A stretch of 64,000 bases of DNA from Dallia pectoralis. Taxonomy: Eukaryota; Chordata; Actinopteri; Esociformes; Umbridae. The position numbers and the translations under genes are program-made. The DNA lies in assembly GCA_029465975.1 (NCBI GenBank), contig CM055756.1:5024362-5088361 (forward strand). Reading direction: 5' to 3'. Positions 24,036 through 36,104 of this stretch are shown here, in pieces. Within the stretch, counting starts at the first letter, position 1. Each line of letters starts with the position of its first letter. Below the pieces are notes generated by a model. It was not told the DNA's origin. It ran no database searches and saw only the letters and a program-made list of their open reading frames with translations.

Positions 24036-24210
24036 ACAGACAGACAGACAGACAGGGCAGGACACAAGGATAGACAAGCAGACAGGGAAAGGGAGAGACA
24101 AAGGGAGAGACAAAGGGAGAGACAAAGGGAGAGACAAAGGGAGAGACAAAGGGAGAGACAAAGGGAGAGACAAAGGGAGAGACAAAGGGAGAGACAAAGG
24201 GAGAGGTAAA
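24036..24210 (+). repeat. (GACA)n followed by 12-bp array gggagagacaaa, about 10 copies
   Basis: A GACA run at 24036-24055 leads into identical 12-bp units from about 24089. The unit keeps all frames open. Confidence 0.95.
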
Positions 24211-24530
24211 GGTGTTTTCATGGGAGCAGACGCATAGAACGGTCACCTGACTGGGAGTCAGATGGAGGCATCTCTGGTCATGACACAGCATTTCCTGGGA
24301 AAAACGTTAAAGTGTCTTTAACTGTTTCAAAAGACATGTTGCACATCTTTAAGCGTTGGGATAACCTCTGTGGAAAGTGTGCGCGTGGCTTTTGTATCAA
24401 ACACCAGACAAAAGTCCTCACAACTGTAATGAGACATAACATGTTCAAATATTAGGAACGTGAGTTAGGTTCAGGGTAGTCATTACTAAAGGGGACAGTG
24501 TTATCATTCTGGTTTATTATGATTTAAGTG

Positions 24531-24694
<164 letters not shown>

Positions 24695-25051
24695 TGGGCC
24701 CGTAGAGCTCACGTTCCTGTAGTGAGATAAATGAGGATGTTCGATGTTTTCCTGAACAGGTGGCCAACTCAGCATGAGGTATAATCAGACTGACACACAC
24801 ACACTGACACACACGAGCAAGCTCATCCAAATGATGTATTCAAAAGTCCCTGGTTGTGAGAGAATCCGGTAAGTGACCAGAGTATATAGGTAATTTCTTG
24901 GATCCTGTTGTTTACGTGACAGTTGTATTGAACAGTTGATGCGGTTGACTGGTGTGTCAGCGGTCATCTGTTCACGTCTGAGCCTTAGTAAGATTGATTT
25001 TGGTTCGTGTACAGGGAATACTGACTGACAGATGTCCTCTGCTGCCTGTAG

Positions 25052-25225
25052 GTGATTGTGGTGGGGGACTCTGTGAACATCTCCGGTCAGAACGACATGG
25101 ACGTGGTGAAAGTGCCAGAAAGCAGGCTGGCTGATGACCTGGGAGGGTTGTGGGAACACTTCCGGTTCACCGATTGCTCCCTGTCAGTGGAGGGTCACGA
25201 GAACCACACAAAACCATTATGGCAG
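25052..25225 (+). pseudogene. spop-like exon: MATH-BTB linker and start of BTB domain, frameshifted, donor lost
   Basis: After the acceptor tgcctgtag the exon reads, in phase 0, VIVVGDSVNISGQNDMDVVK, then VPESRLADDLGGLWE and FRFTDCSLSVEGHE. This matches SPOP (VSVVQDSVNISGQ, KVPECRLADELGGLWE, RFTDCCLCVAGQE), the exon that normally follows the one at 11422. The end of the exon should encode FQAHKAILA. Here the H-K-T-I-M-A equivalent is readable only after a frame shift, corresponding to 4 missing bases (174 bp against 178). The splice donor position reads gcag|atgagt, so the invariant GT has become AT. With the preceding exon this gives correct order, strand and phase over a 13.5-kb intron packed with repeats, so it is not a processed copy. 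The likely reading is a decaying duplicate of spop; an active paralogue hidden by assembly errors cannot be excluded. Confidence 0.87.
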
Positions 25226-25416
25226 ATGAGTGTATTATATCATAACACACACGCACACAGGCACACAGACAGACACACACACACACATACCACCAATGTC
25301 TTCTCACACATATAATACCACCAATGACAGAAACACAGACTGTAGCCAAAACTATCAGAAAACTTTCTCGCTGTGTGGAGAAACAAAATGTCAGTAAATT
25401 CTGTAGTAATTCTGAT
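25226..25416. other. Intron-like DNA after the spop-like exon
   Basis: A CA/CAGA patch at 25243-25292, no exon. Confidence 0.5.
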
Positions 25417-25951
25417 GTGTTTTAATTGTGTTGGGCTGGGCTTCCTCTCTCCCGACCCGCTCTGTGTTTTAATTGTGTTGGGCTGGGCTTCCTCTCTCCC
25501 GACCCGCTCTGTGTTTTAATTGTGTTGGGCTGGGCTTCCTCTCTCTCCCTACCCGCTCTGTGTTTTAATTGTGTTGGGCTGGGCTTCCTCTCTCTCCCTA
25601 CCCGCTCTGTGTTTTAATTGTGTTGGGCTGGGCTTCCTCTCTCTCCCTACCCGCTCTGTGTTTTAATTGTGTTGGGCTGGGCTTCCTCTCTCTCCCTACC
25701 CGCTCTGTGTTTTAATTGTGTTGGGCTGGGCTTCCTCTCTCTCCCTACCCGCTCTGTGTTTTAATTGTGTTGGGCTGGGCTTCCTCTCTCTCCCTACCCG
25801 CTCTGTGTTTTAATTGTGTTGGGTTGGGCTTCCTCTCTCTCCCTACCCGCTCTCTGTTTTAATTGTGTTGGGTTGGGCTTCCTCTCTCTCCCTACCCTCT
25901 CTCTGTTTTAATTGTGTTGGGCTGGGCTTCCTCTCTCTCCCTACCCGCTCT
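25417..25951 (+). repeat. 47-49-bp minisatellite, about 11 copies
   Basis: Each unit starts gtgttttaattgtgttgggc and ends acccgctct. The first two units have 'cccgacccgctct' (47 bp); the others have an added ct and 'ccctacccgctct' (49 bp). The last copies carry gggttggg and ctctct variants. Confidence 0.95.
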
Positions 25952-26189
25952 GATTGCTGTCGGCACCTTCTTCTCTTCAACTCTTCCCTTCTCCCCCCAC
26001 ATCAGAACTTGGGCCGGATGACACCCGCTCCTCTTGTTATTCTCCTCCCTGCCACCGTTCCCGTGACAACTCTTCAGGCTGTTAATCGCCGTGGAGACAG
26101 ACAAAGCTGGATCAAAGGGGCTGTGGAGTGTGTGTGTGTGTGTGTGTCCTTGTTGAGCGAAGCGCCTGAAGTTGCCTACTTTTTACCAA

Positions 26190-26765
26190 TGTGTGTTTCT
26201 CCCTCTCCCCCTCTCTCTCTCACTCTCTCCCCCTCTCTCTCTCTCCCACTTTCACCCTCTCTCTCCCACTCTCCCCCTCTCTCTCTCTCCCACTTTCACC
26301 CTCTCTCCCACTCTCACCCTCTCTCTCTCACTCTCTCCCCCTCTCTCTCTCCCACTCTCACCCTCCATCTCCCTCTCTCCTTCTCTCCCTCTCACCCTCC
26401 CTCTCTCCTTCTCTCCCTCTCTCTCTCACTCTCTCTCCCCCTCTCTCTCCCACTCTCACCCTCTCTCTCTCACTCTCTCCCCCTCTCTCCTTCTCTCCCT
26501 CTCACCCTCCCTCTCTCCTTCTCTCCCTCTCTCTCTCCCACTTTCACCCTCTCTCCCACTCTCATCCTCTCTCTCTCACCCTCTCTCTCTTTCACTCTCT
26601 CCCCCTCTCTCTCTCTCCCACTCTCACCCTCTCTCTCCCCCTCTCTCTCCCACTCTCACCCTCTCTCTCTCACCCTCTCTCTCTTTCACTCTCTCCCCCT
26701 CTCTCTCTCCCACTCTCATCCTCCATCTCCCTCTCTCCTTCTCTCCCTCTCTCTGTCTCTTTTGC
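26190..26765. repeat. Polypyrimidine tract with 'cccactctcaccctctct' modules
   Basis: CT-rich modules with occasional a are arranged in longer partial duplications. Long Ser/Leu/Pro frames here are compositional. Confidence 0.93.
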
Positions 26766-27012
26766 TCCAGTAAACCGCTACATAATAAATGCACAGAACC
26801 GAACGACTTGCAGCTTAACTATGGAGCAAGATCCACAACACAGCTATGGCCCTAAAGCAAACCAATTGTCCCACTCCCCAGCACATTAGTGTCCTACTGG
26901 GAGTGATAGTGTGACAATAGCGGTACGCTTTATGGTGAACAGGGTGCCATTTGGTATGTACCCTGTACCTCCTGGGTTGGGCCTGTTTGTCTTCAGGTAG
27001 AACTGGTGATGC

Positions 27013-27160
27013 TAGTCAGGTAGGCTGGTCTGGTAGGCTGGTCAGGTAGGCTGGTCAGGTAGGCTGGTCTGGTAGGCTGGTCATGTAGGCTGGTCAGATA
27101 GGCTGGTCAGGTAGGCTGGTCTGGTAGGCTGGTCATGTAGGCTGGTCAGATAGGCTGGTG
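27013..27160 (+). repeat. 13-bp array ggtcaggtaggct, about 11 copies
   Basis: Variants at one or two positions (ctgg, catg, caga) recur in the same order twice, suggesting a multi-unit duplication. Confidence 0.92.
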
Positions 27161-27556
27161 TTGATGATATAGAAGAGAGTAGAAAGGTGTTGGATTGAAT
27201 TGGTGTTTGAATTGTTGTTTGAGCGGAGGTGTCTTGTGTCATCGTGTACAATGTGGTAATAAGGAGAGTGAACTCATATCAACACTGTATCCAAAGATTA
27301 CTTGTTGTGGTTGCAGAGGAACTGGCCATCCCCCAGTAATGTGTCAATCATTTATCCGTTGATGGTTCTACAAGCAAGATTGGGTCAAGTTCTGTTTTCC
27401 TATTGGTTCCTTCGTTGTGGTAACTACACACGCCACTGGTCTGTCATTCTTTAATGTGTCCCAGTGCTGATAGCGTTGTTTATATCCGAACAGTCAAGTG
27501 TCAGTTTCGACAACATAGTGCGAAGAAATAACATGTGACAGTTGACAGTGTTGTGC

Positions 27557-27911
27557 GTATTTTAATGTGTCAGAGTGTTGGCCGTTTTGTGTGACCTGTG
27601 TATTAATGTGTCACAGCGTTGGCAGTTGTGTGTGACCTGTGTATTAATGTGTCACAGTGTTGGCAGTTGTGTGTGACCTGTGTATTAATGTGTCACAGTG
27701 TTGACAGTTGTGTGTGTGACCTGTGTATTAATGTGTCACAGTGTTGACAGTTGTGTGTGTGACCTGTGTATTAATGTGTCACAGCGTTGGCAGTTGTGTG
27801 TGACCTGTGTATTAATGTGTCACAGCGTTGGCAGTTGTGTGTGACCTGTGTATTAATGTGTCACAGCGTTGGCAGTTGTGTGTGTGACCTGTGTATTAAT
27901 GTGTCACAGTG
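27557..27911 (+). repeat. Minisatellite of 39-43 bp, about 8 copies
   Basis: The unit contains gttggcagttgtgtgtgacc and then tgtattaatgtgtcacag. Length varies by a gt insertion in the gtgtgt run. Confidence 0.93.
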
Positions 27912-28290
27912 TGAACAGTAATTTGTCACACTGTTGACAGTGTGGTTTGATCTGAACAGTAAGTTGTCACAGTATTTACAGTGTGAATTGATCTGAACAG
28001 CGATGTGCTACAGTGTTGACAGTGTTGTGTTATCTGAACAGTAGTTTGTCACAATGTTGACAGTATTGTGTTATCTGAACAGTAGTTTGTCACAATGTTG
28101 ACAGTATTGTGTTATCTGAACAGTACGTTGTAACAGTGTTGACAGTATTGTGTTATCTGAACAGTAGTTTGTCACAGTGTTGACAATATTGTGTTATCTG
28201 AACAGTACGTTGTAACAGTGTTGACAGTGTTGTGTTATCTGAACAGTAGTTGTCACAGTGTTAACAGTATCGTGTTATCTTAACAGTAGA
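27912..28290 (+). repeat. 41-bp minisatellite, about 9 copies, adjacent and related to the previous one
   Basis: The unit contains gttatctgaacagtagtttg and tcacaatgttgacagta. It shares the 'gtcacag.gttg.cagt' core with the 27557-27911 array, so both may descend from one ancestral unit. Confidence 0.93.
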
Positions 28291-28600
28291 TCAGTGGTGG
28301 CTGCATACTTAGCTTTTATTGTGTATAGTTATTAGTGTTAGTGATAGAGTCAGGTTATTATAAGGATTTCATTTTCAAATCAAAGAATTCAATTTGTTTT
28401 CAATTGAATTCGTCACGTTATAGGTCACATTAAAGGTGGGAAAAGTTCTGACATGATTTATCTTTGTCTCAATGTTTCACATCACAAAAACCAGGGGTGT
28501 GTAGACTTTTAATATCCACTCTTTAGGAGTCCTGCAATTTCATTGTGCGTGTCTGTTTATGGGCTAATGCAGGCATGCTACTGTGTGACTGTGTGCTCCT
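28291..28600. other. Single-copy DNA, no gene seen
   Basis: AT-rich, unremarkable. Confidence 0.55.
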
Positions 28601-29340
28601 GCGCCACGCCGAGGTTCTGCTCATCCGACGGGGAGTTGCGGAGATTGAACCTCCGTGATTTAGAGGCTGCGTCAGCGGAATATTGATGCGGGCGCCGCTC
28701 GAATGGGGAAATTATAAAGCACACAGCGAGGAAATGCATCTTAATTGCTGTTTAAGTGGGCGTCTTCATCAGAGAGAAAGAGAGACTGAGGGAGGGCTGC
28801 ATCCCCGTACGCCGGAGAAACAGATGGATGGATGTACACTCCTCTAAAGACGAGGGAGGACCAATGAGCTTGTAAAGACCCTCTAATAGCCGAGCCGTGC
28901 GTCTGTGTGTGAGGTCACAAGGGCATACAGACCATTAAAGATCACATGTACGCTCACAATACACTGTTAACGGCTGTGTTTGTTGTCTGTGCTAATGTGT
29001 TATCTGTTCATTTGTAATTCTGTCTGCTGTTTTCGAAGGTTTTCTCCCCGATTTTCTCCACGTTGTTGTTGTGTCCAAAGTGGAACATTAATGCACTATA
29101 AGCTGCCTGTATACCGTGTCTGACCCCGCTGAAAAACCCCAGGTCGCCGTGGTGACGATAAAGCAGCAGCGGTATAATTGGTTTACCTTGTTCTACCTCT
29201 TAGAGCTGAGGAAAGGGCTCGGGTTACCGTTACCGTGCCGACGAGCGATAAAGACAGTCTGGCCGTTGGCTGCTGCGGGCGCCGTGTGCGTCGGGAATGA
29301 GCGCTCCGGATTAATTCCAGGAATCGACGGAAAAAAATAA
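28600..29340. other. GC-rich candidate conserved non-coding element(s)
   Basis: Segments such as gaggctgcgtcagcggaata, gatgcgggcgccgctcgaat and gcacacagcgaggaaatgca have balanced, complex composition without repeats or good frames. An open frame at 29116-29340 matches no family. This look is typical of regulatory elements near developmental genes, but conservation cannot be tested here. Confidence 0.35.
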
Positions 29341-29879
29341 TTATATGTCTCAAATGTCGTTTTCAAATGTTGAGGCGAACGTGTTCAGACATTGCAAGAG
29401 TGTTTTGCTCTGATTGGCTCTTTTCACACCTATTCCGTGTGTTTCCGTGCGCGTGTTAAGATGAAGATGTTTTATACATTGGTTTGTGACATGAATGAAG
29501 AAATTAAGTATGTATAATATCAGAACTAGTGCATTCCAATTTAGATTTTGAGACGATTTAGTTTTCCAAACAGCAGAAGTGCTTGATTGTAGGGTGAGGA
29601 ATTAAAGTGATTTGTAAGGTAAGGGTTTACAGTACCGTATAGCATAGTACAGTAGAACAGTATATACAATATTTTTATATCGATTTTGCAAATGCGCATT
29701 GCTAGCTAATTACTTATTTCCAGACTTTTTCATCAATATAAACCAAATAATGAAACTGCACAACGATCCTTTCCAACAAGCTCACTGTTATGAACTGTTA
29801 CAAACAAGGTGCCGATAGCTAGCTAGATAATAGATTTTCTACCAACCAAAGCCTGGATTTAAAACAATTTCGCTATACT

Positions 29880-30960
29880 CAACTTCAGGTCTATAAGCAG
29901 AGTGGACAGTAGTGGACATGGCGTCCTCTGTAGACCTGTTTGGGCGATAGGAAAACTGATGTGGCTCCAGAGTTGGAGGGAGGCAAGATTTAAGCCAATA
30001 TGAGTCCTTCAAATCCCTTCATGATTGTGGGGGTGAGCGCAACAGGTCCAAAGTCATTTAGGCATGACCCAGTCGACTGACGCTGGCACTGGCACAATGG
30101 TTTTGGTCTTAAAGCACATGGGGACAACCGCTAAGGACAGTGAAAAGTTATAAAATGTCTGTGAAGACCCAAGCCATCTTCCCAGCACAGGCTTTGAGCA
30201 CACGCCCGGGGACACCAACAGGGTTCGAGTTGGTGTGAATCTTTACAATCCTCAGTTTGACCGACATTTGACCTTCTTGAAGTCCCTTTTCAGGTTGGAA
30301 CTGGATGAGCTGTAGGCCTCCTCATTACAGAATCTGAAAGCAGCATCACGTGCATTCAGCAGTAGTAATTTGTTAGTGTACACATAGTCTAGTGTCTTGT
30401 CTCCTCTTGTCGTGCAGGATGTGACATTTCGATGTTACCTTAGCCGTAGCATCTGTTGGAGTGTTGCTGTGGTAAAAACAATGGATGTGAACTAGCTTGG
30501 CAAGTTATAGGGCCTGCAGCTAATCATTAGATATTCCAGATTGGCAGAGCAGCGACTAATGATAAAGTTTGTGTTGGTACACCACGCTTCATTCACGTAA
30601 ATGCAGAGACCACCACCCTTGGTCTTACCTGAGTCGGCTGCCGTTTGATCGGCATGAAAGACACAAAGGTTCTCAAGGCTGATAGCATTGTCGTATACGC
30701 TATTGTTAAGTCACGCTTGACACTTCTGTAAAAATCGTGACGTTGCAGTCCTTAATCCTTCTCTCTGAGATGATTCTTAGTCGAATTTTGCCGATTTTAT
30801 TCAGCGAGCCAATTTTATCTAGGAAAGGACTCGTGAGCGTTGGCCCATGTGGGCTGCGTTTTAGCCTAGCTGGACCTCCGTGCTCACCTCGCCTTTGTTT
30901 AACGTTCTCTGCGCCGCCTTCGACCCGGTCGGACGAGGGATTTCACACTCACAGGGAGAT
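29880..30960 (-). mobile_element. Heavily decayed non-LTR retrotransposon (LINE), endonuclease to reverse-transcriptase region
   Basis: On the plus strand I recognise, in order, blocks that occur in reverse complement in fish LINE ORF2: tcatgattgtgggggtgagc and gtccaaagtcatttaggc (reverse-transcriptase side), catggggacaaccgctaag, gagctgtaggcctcctcatt, catagtctagtgtcttgtct, accaccacccttggtcttac (endonuclease side) and gttgcagtccttaatcc. The order shows the element runs right to left, with its 5' part near 30.95 kb. Frames are destroyed throughout and several blocks are closer together than normal, so there are internal deletions. It is an old insertion with no coding capacity. Confidence 0.65.
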
Positions 30961-31584
30961 CTTGCCATCACCGGAGATAGGAGTAGCCGGTCGAAAGCAA
31001 TTGCTCTGCAGTGTTTTTCTATATACAGTAGTTCTTGTCGTATGTAAAGGTTAAACCCCTGGCTGTGCCAACTGAGTCGACTAAAAACAATTAAATAAAC
31101 AACTACTAATTTGCTAAATCTGGAGAGACGCAGAGCCTCATGTTGTGCACGCGCCACCATCGTGTTTGATGGTCCTGTACGGGGTGTATGTAAGCTGTGT
31201 AATTAAGACTAACAGAATACATTGTAGAGTACTACCAAAAATCACTGTACTGTTAGTGGCTAAATTCATCCTCTATAACATATTTTGTTTTCTGACACAC
31301 ACACACACACACTCACTGTCTTTTCTCCACCACACCTTAAACCTAACTACAGAATTTTGAAAAATTAAGGATCTTCTGTCCTGAAAAGGAGGACAAACAA
31401 ACCCAATTAACTCTCATTGTTTGTGTTAAGTTCATGGCCTCTCAAGGACTTCTGCCAATTGATTGAACGGTCCTAACTCTCCATTCATTCGCTCCATTGT
31501 CCTCTCTTTAGTAGATTTCCTCCCCTTTCTTTTCCGCTGCAGTTTGTGCGTGTGTATTTGTGTACTGTATGTGTGTGTATTGGT

Positions 31585-31745
31585 TTACACAGGCTCTTTA
31601 AAAGTATTCATCCATTTGCAGTTTCACTTTGTATTGTGCTACAAGGTCAAATCAAAATGCATTATTTAGGAGATTCGCCACGGATTAACACAAGGAGTAC
31701 AATGTCAAGTGAAATCTACAAACTGTTCTGAATAAATTACAAATA
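31585..31745. mobile_element. Possible Tc1-related miniature element
   Basis: The string ctctttaaaagtattcatcc, then cactttgtattgtgctacaa, resembles a fish Tc1-related end of the 'tttgaaagtattcacc' kind. Both ends could not be fixed, and the body is short and degenerate. Confidence 0.35.
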
Positions 31746-32372
31746 CCGCAGTTAATATATGAGATTTGTGACAACTAGAAGGACTAGTCGTCCTCTTTTT
31801 CGTACTTTTAGTTGTACACTGTTTGACTCAGCACCGGCAAATGCACCCCAGATTTATTGTTTCGCCCTGGTCATCGTTTAGATGAATAGTATTTGTATTT
31901 AGTTCCCTCTGTTTCTGGGTTTGGGTGCAGATGATTGTTTGATGTTACATCTGTGTAGGGGAGTGTTGTATGTGCTCCTGTCGCTGTTCTGTAATTTAGT
32001 TGTCGCTATAAGGCGCACTTTATTTTGAATTCAGTGAATGCTTTTGTTTTTATTATTACCTCAATGAGAATCAGCTCTGCATTTTGTTCCTTCCGTCATG
32101 CACAACACCTTGGTTTGTGACAAGATTGCATGAATATTCACTCGCTTATTCAATTTTAGGTAGATGCACATTCAGCCAGGGCTGTTGCCAGAAATCCTGT
32201 GGCCCACTTCTGGAAACGATATATACATGGGCCTCTAACTTATAGATTATTATATACTCATAGAAATATAATGGCATCAACAGTGGCTACGGTGGGACTA
32301 ATCCATACAGTCGTCTGGCTTAAATCAACATCAGAATACATGCAGAATGAAATAGCACACCCGTCCAACAGC

Positions 32373-32485
32373 CAGTGTTGCGATTTTAGCGTCTTAGGTG
32401 CTAGATTTAGCAACTTTTCACCTTCCCTGGCCACACAAAAAAGTAATCTAGTGACTAGAGACAAAGTTGGCAACTTTCTGTCATT
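32373..32485. mobile_element. Possible 'cagtgttgc' DNA-transposon end
   Basis: The run cagtgttgcgattttagcgt, followed by gctagatttagcaactttt, resembles the end of a fish element with repeated 'tagcgactttt' motifs. A partner end was not located, so this may be a solo end. Confidence 0.35.
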
Positions 32486-33355
32486 TTGCAATCTCAGTTT
32501 TTGTTTTTGAGCCTCAGAAAAATAACCGTAATTGTCCGTGTTGTCATAGAAAGTCGCATCTCCCTTCTCACAAAGTTACATAATGTGACGAGAGTGAATT
32601 AAAAGTCCAAAAGCAGCAGTTACCTGTAGTGCCTCACTAAGCTACCTATTTAGCTAGAGCTTTACTGTCCATTGGATTTATAAAAGGAGGACGTAAAAAC
32701 TGCATCATAATTAATTTTCCAGTTTCTCTACTGACCAGCTGTATCTAACAAGCATGTACCTCTCCAGTCACTTTCAGCTAAAAGTCTTGTCTTTTTGTGC
32801 TGTCTGCGTTGTGATCAGATACCATTATTAAACCAGAAAAATAATGACTGACCTAATTGGTCATTTTCATTCATTACATTGAATATTCTGCTTGTATTAC
32901 CACATTGTTTTCTCTTTGATGGTATCGTGACGTAGCTTGCTAATACTAAGTGTATAAAGAACAGTAACAATATTTTGTGAAAGTTGTCCATTTACTTTAA
33001 CAATTAATCACAAAAGTTTTTTGTAACATGATATTTTTCATATTGAATCGATTAGGCTGAGGACCAATACACACGCAGAAGCTAAACGTTAAGGAGAAAC
33101 TTAGTATTGAGTTATTGAGTACAAAAAACTATGGGGATGAGCTGATAAAGAAAATCATTGCATTGATTCTCATGTTCATACGGAACTAAATCGCAGTTAA
33201 CAAAATACCTCCATACAAATGTCATTTCTTAGAGGTTAGGCGTTTAGTTTACGTATATATTTTTCCTGATTCTGTACATACAGCAGGACCAGAATTCAGA
33301 CATCACATCTCAATTCACTCAATGCACACTGAGCGAGAAACCGTCTTTTTACCCC

Positions 33356-33384
33356 GGGAGCTGCGGGGGTTGGGGGGTTGGGGG
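33356..33384 (+). other. G-quadruplex motif
   Basis: Four G-runs (3, 5, 6 and 5 G) are separated by loops of 6, 2 and 2 bases, satisfying the usual G3+ N1-7 rule on the plus strand. Confidence 0.75.
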
Positions 33385-34062
33385 AATCTGTCAGGAAAAT
33401 GTAACACGTAAGCTCAGCAAGGTAGCGTGCAACCATTTTCATATGGTTACTTAACACAAAGCTGCCCGCAAATGTTGTTCAAAACAAGTCGCGGTTTGAT
33501 TCAGCTTTGTAACACAACACAATGTGGAGACAGCAAAGTCATCTCAATACTTTTTGAAGGCACTTTTCTGAAGGCACATAAAGAAAATGATTGACATGTT
33601 GTGTGCTGTAATTGGAATGCTAACGGTGCTTTGCAAATGTGCATTTTGTGAGATCAAAAATATGCGTAGTGCACAGTTTGACCGGGGTTATTCTGCATGC
33701 GAAAACACTTGTCCATCGATAACTGTCAAATACGTTACCCACTAAGCTAGACATTTAAAAGAGAGGACATCATTTTTCCCTAAACATGTGTATTGAGTTT
33801 GACACCCAGCTCAGCAGGATGTCAGATGGCTCACCTTTCACCGTGTTTATACACTCTTTACCGTGATCCATATCTCCATCTCTGCTTTCTTCTTTTCCTC
33901 CTCCACAACTCTCTTATCACACCTTAGTTTCTCTCTAGCTGTATTGATGTGACAGGAGCAATATGATGTTCTGAAAACATTTCACTGCACAAACATTTCC
34001 TTTTTTCTAAATAGTAATAGATTGTATGTACATATAAATTGTCTCCTCTGCTCCGCTGTCTC

Positions 34063-35944
34063 CCAGTCAGTATGTTCTGGAGTGGCTGATGTGTGAGGAT
34101 GTGCACCAGTCAGTATGTTCTGGAGTGGCTGATGTGTGAGGATGTGCACCAGTCAGTATGTTCTGGAGTGGCTGATGTGTGAGGATGTGCACCAGTCAGT
34201 ATGTTCTGGAGTGGCTGATGTGTGAGGATGTGCACCAGTCAGTATGTTCTGGAGTGGCTGATGTGTGAGGATGTGCACCAGTCAGTATGTTCTGGAGTGG
34301 CTGATGTGTGAGGATGTGCACCAGTCAGTATGTTCTGGAGTGGCTGATGTGTGAGGATGTGCACCAGTCAGTATGTTCTGGAGTGGCTGATGTGTGAGGA
34401 TGTGCACCAGTCAGTATGTTCTGGATTGGCTGATGTGTGAGGATGTGCACCAGTCAGTATGTTCTGGAGTGGCTGATGTGTGAGGATGTGCACCAGTCAG
34501 TATGTTCTGGAGTGGCTGATGTGTGAGGATGTGGACCAGTCAGTATGTTCTGGAGTGGCTGATGTGTGAGGATGTGGACCAGTCAGTATGTTCTGGAGTG
34601 GCTGATGTGTGAGGATGTGCACCAGTCAGTATGTTCTGGAGTGGCTGATGTGTGAGGATGTGGACCAGTCAGTATGTTCTGGAGTGGCTGATGTGTGAGG
34701 ATGTGCACCAGTCAGTATGTTCTGGATTGGCTGATGTGTGAGGATGTGGACCAGTCAGTATGTTCTGGAGTGGCTGATGTGTGAGGATGTGGACCAGTCA
34801 GTATGTTCTGGAGTGGCTGATGTGTGAGGATGTGCACCAGTCAGTATGTTCTGGATTGGCTGATGTGTGAGGATGTGGACCAGTCAGTATGTTCTGGAGT
34901 GGCTGATGTGTGAGGATGTGCACCAGTCAGTATGTTCTGGAGTGGCTGATGTGTGAGGATGTGGACCAGTCAGTATGTTCTGGAGTGGCTGATGTGTGAG
35001 GATGTGCACCAGTCAGTATGTTCTGGAGTGGCTGATGTGTGAGGATGTGGACCAGTCAGTATGTTCTGGAGTGGCTGATGTGTGAGGATGTGGACCAGTC
35101 AGTATGTTCTGGAGTGGCTGATGTGTGAGGATGTGGACCAGTCAGTATGTTCTGGATTGGCTGATGTGTGAGGATGTGCACCAGTCAGTATGTTCTGGAG
35201 TGGCTGATGTGTGAGGATGTGCACCAGTCAGTATGTTCTGGAGCGGCTGATGTGTGAGGATGTGCACCAGTCAGTATGTTCTGGAGTGGCTGATGTGTGA
35301 GGATGTGGACCAGTCAGTATGTTCTGGAGTGGCTGATGTGTGAGGATGTGGACCAGTCAGTATGTTCTGGAGTGGCTGATGTGTGAGGATGTGGACCAGT
35401 CAGTATGTTCTGGAGTGGCTGATGTGTGAGGATGTGCACCAGTCAGTATGTTCTGGAGTGGCTGATGTGTGAGGATGTGGACCAGTCAGTATGTTCTGGA
35501 GTGGCTGATGTGTGAGGATGTGGACCAGTCAGTATGTTCTGGAGTGGCTGATGTGTGAGGATGTGGACCAGTCAGTATGTTCTGGAGTGGCTGATGTGTG
35601 AGGATGTGGACCAGTCAGTATGTTCTGGAGTGGCTGATGTGTGAGGATGTGGACCAGTCAGTATGTTCTGGAGTGGCTGATGTGTGAGGATGTGCACCAG
35701 TCAGTATGTTCTGGAGTGGCTGATGTGTGAGGATGTGCACCAGTCAGTATGTTCTGGAGTGGCTGATGTGTGAGGATGTGGACCAGTCAGTATGTTCTGG
35801 AGTGGCTGATGTGTGAGGATGTGCACCAGTCAGTATGTTCTGGAGTGGCTGATGTGTGAGGATGTGCACCAGTCAGTATGTTCTGGAGTGGCTGATGTGT
35901 GAGGATGTGCACCAGTCCGTATGTTCTGGAGTGGCTGATGTGTG
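34063..35944 (+). repeat. 43-bp minisatellite, about 44 copies
   Basis: The unit runs caccagtcagtatgttctgg, agtggctgatgtgtgagg, atgtg. Copies are nearly identical. The main variants are gtgC/gtgG before accag and ggaG/ggaT before tggc. The left third is almost all C-type and the middle and right mix C and G types in short motifs, showing block duplication. One gagcggc and one ccgtatg copy are private. Confidence 0.98.
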
Positions 35945-35984
35945 GACACTGAGCACCAGCCATACACTCAGGTATTTTCTGAAT

Positions 35985-36090
35985 CTATCTAAAAATGAAT
36001 ATAGTGAACACTAAGATGTATCAGATCTACACATTTATATATTGAACACTCAGATGTATCAGATCTACACATGAATATAGTGAACACTTT
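35985..36090 (+). repeat. Short tandem duplication around 'agatgtatcagatctacaca'
   Basis: Two copies of about 46 bp including gaacact.agatgtatcag. Confidence 0.85.
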
Positions 36091-36104
36091 AGTGAAGCTG
36101 CCAG

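Larger units (their letters stand above)
30961..34062. other. AT-rich single-copy DNA between LINE remnant and 43-bp array
   Basis: Apart from the two possible transposon ends at 31585 and 32373 and a short CA run at 31297-31312, nothing is recognised. A G-rich sequence at 33356-33384 is listed separately. Confidence 0.5.

Noticed and set aside
26173..26889. Ser/Leu/Pro-rich frames of 230-320 codons
   Set aside because: All derive from the CT-rich tract and exist in two frames at once.
29116..29340. A 74-codon open frame in a GC-rich region
   Set aside because: No recognisable domain, no splice sites in a convincing place, and its length fits chance in GC-rich DNA.
34063..35944. CRISPR-like array
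   Set aside because: The repeats are directly adjacent without unique spacers and the genome is eukaryotic.
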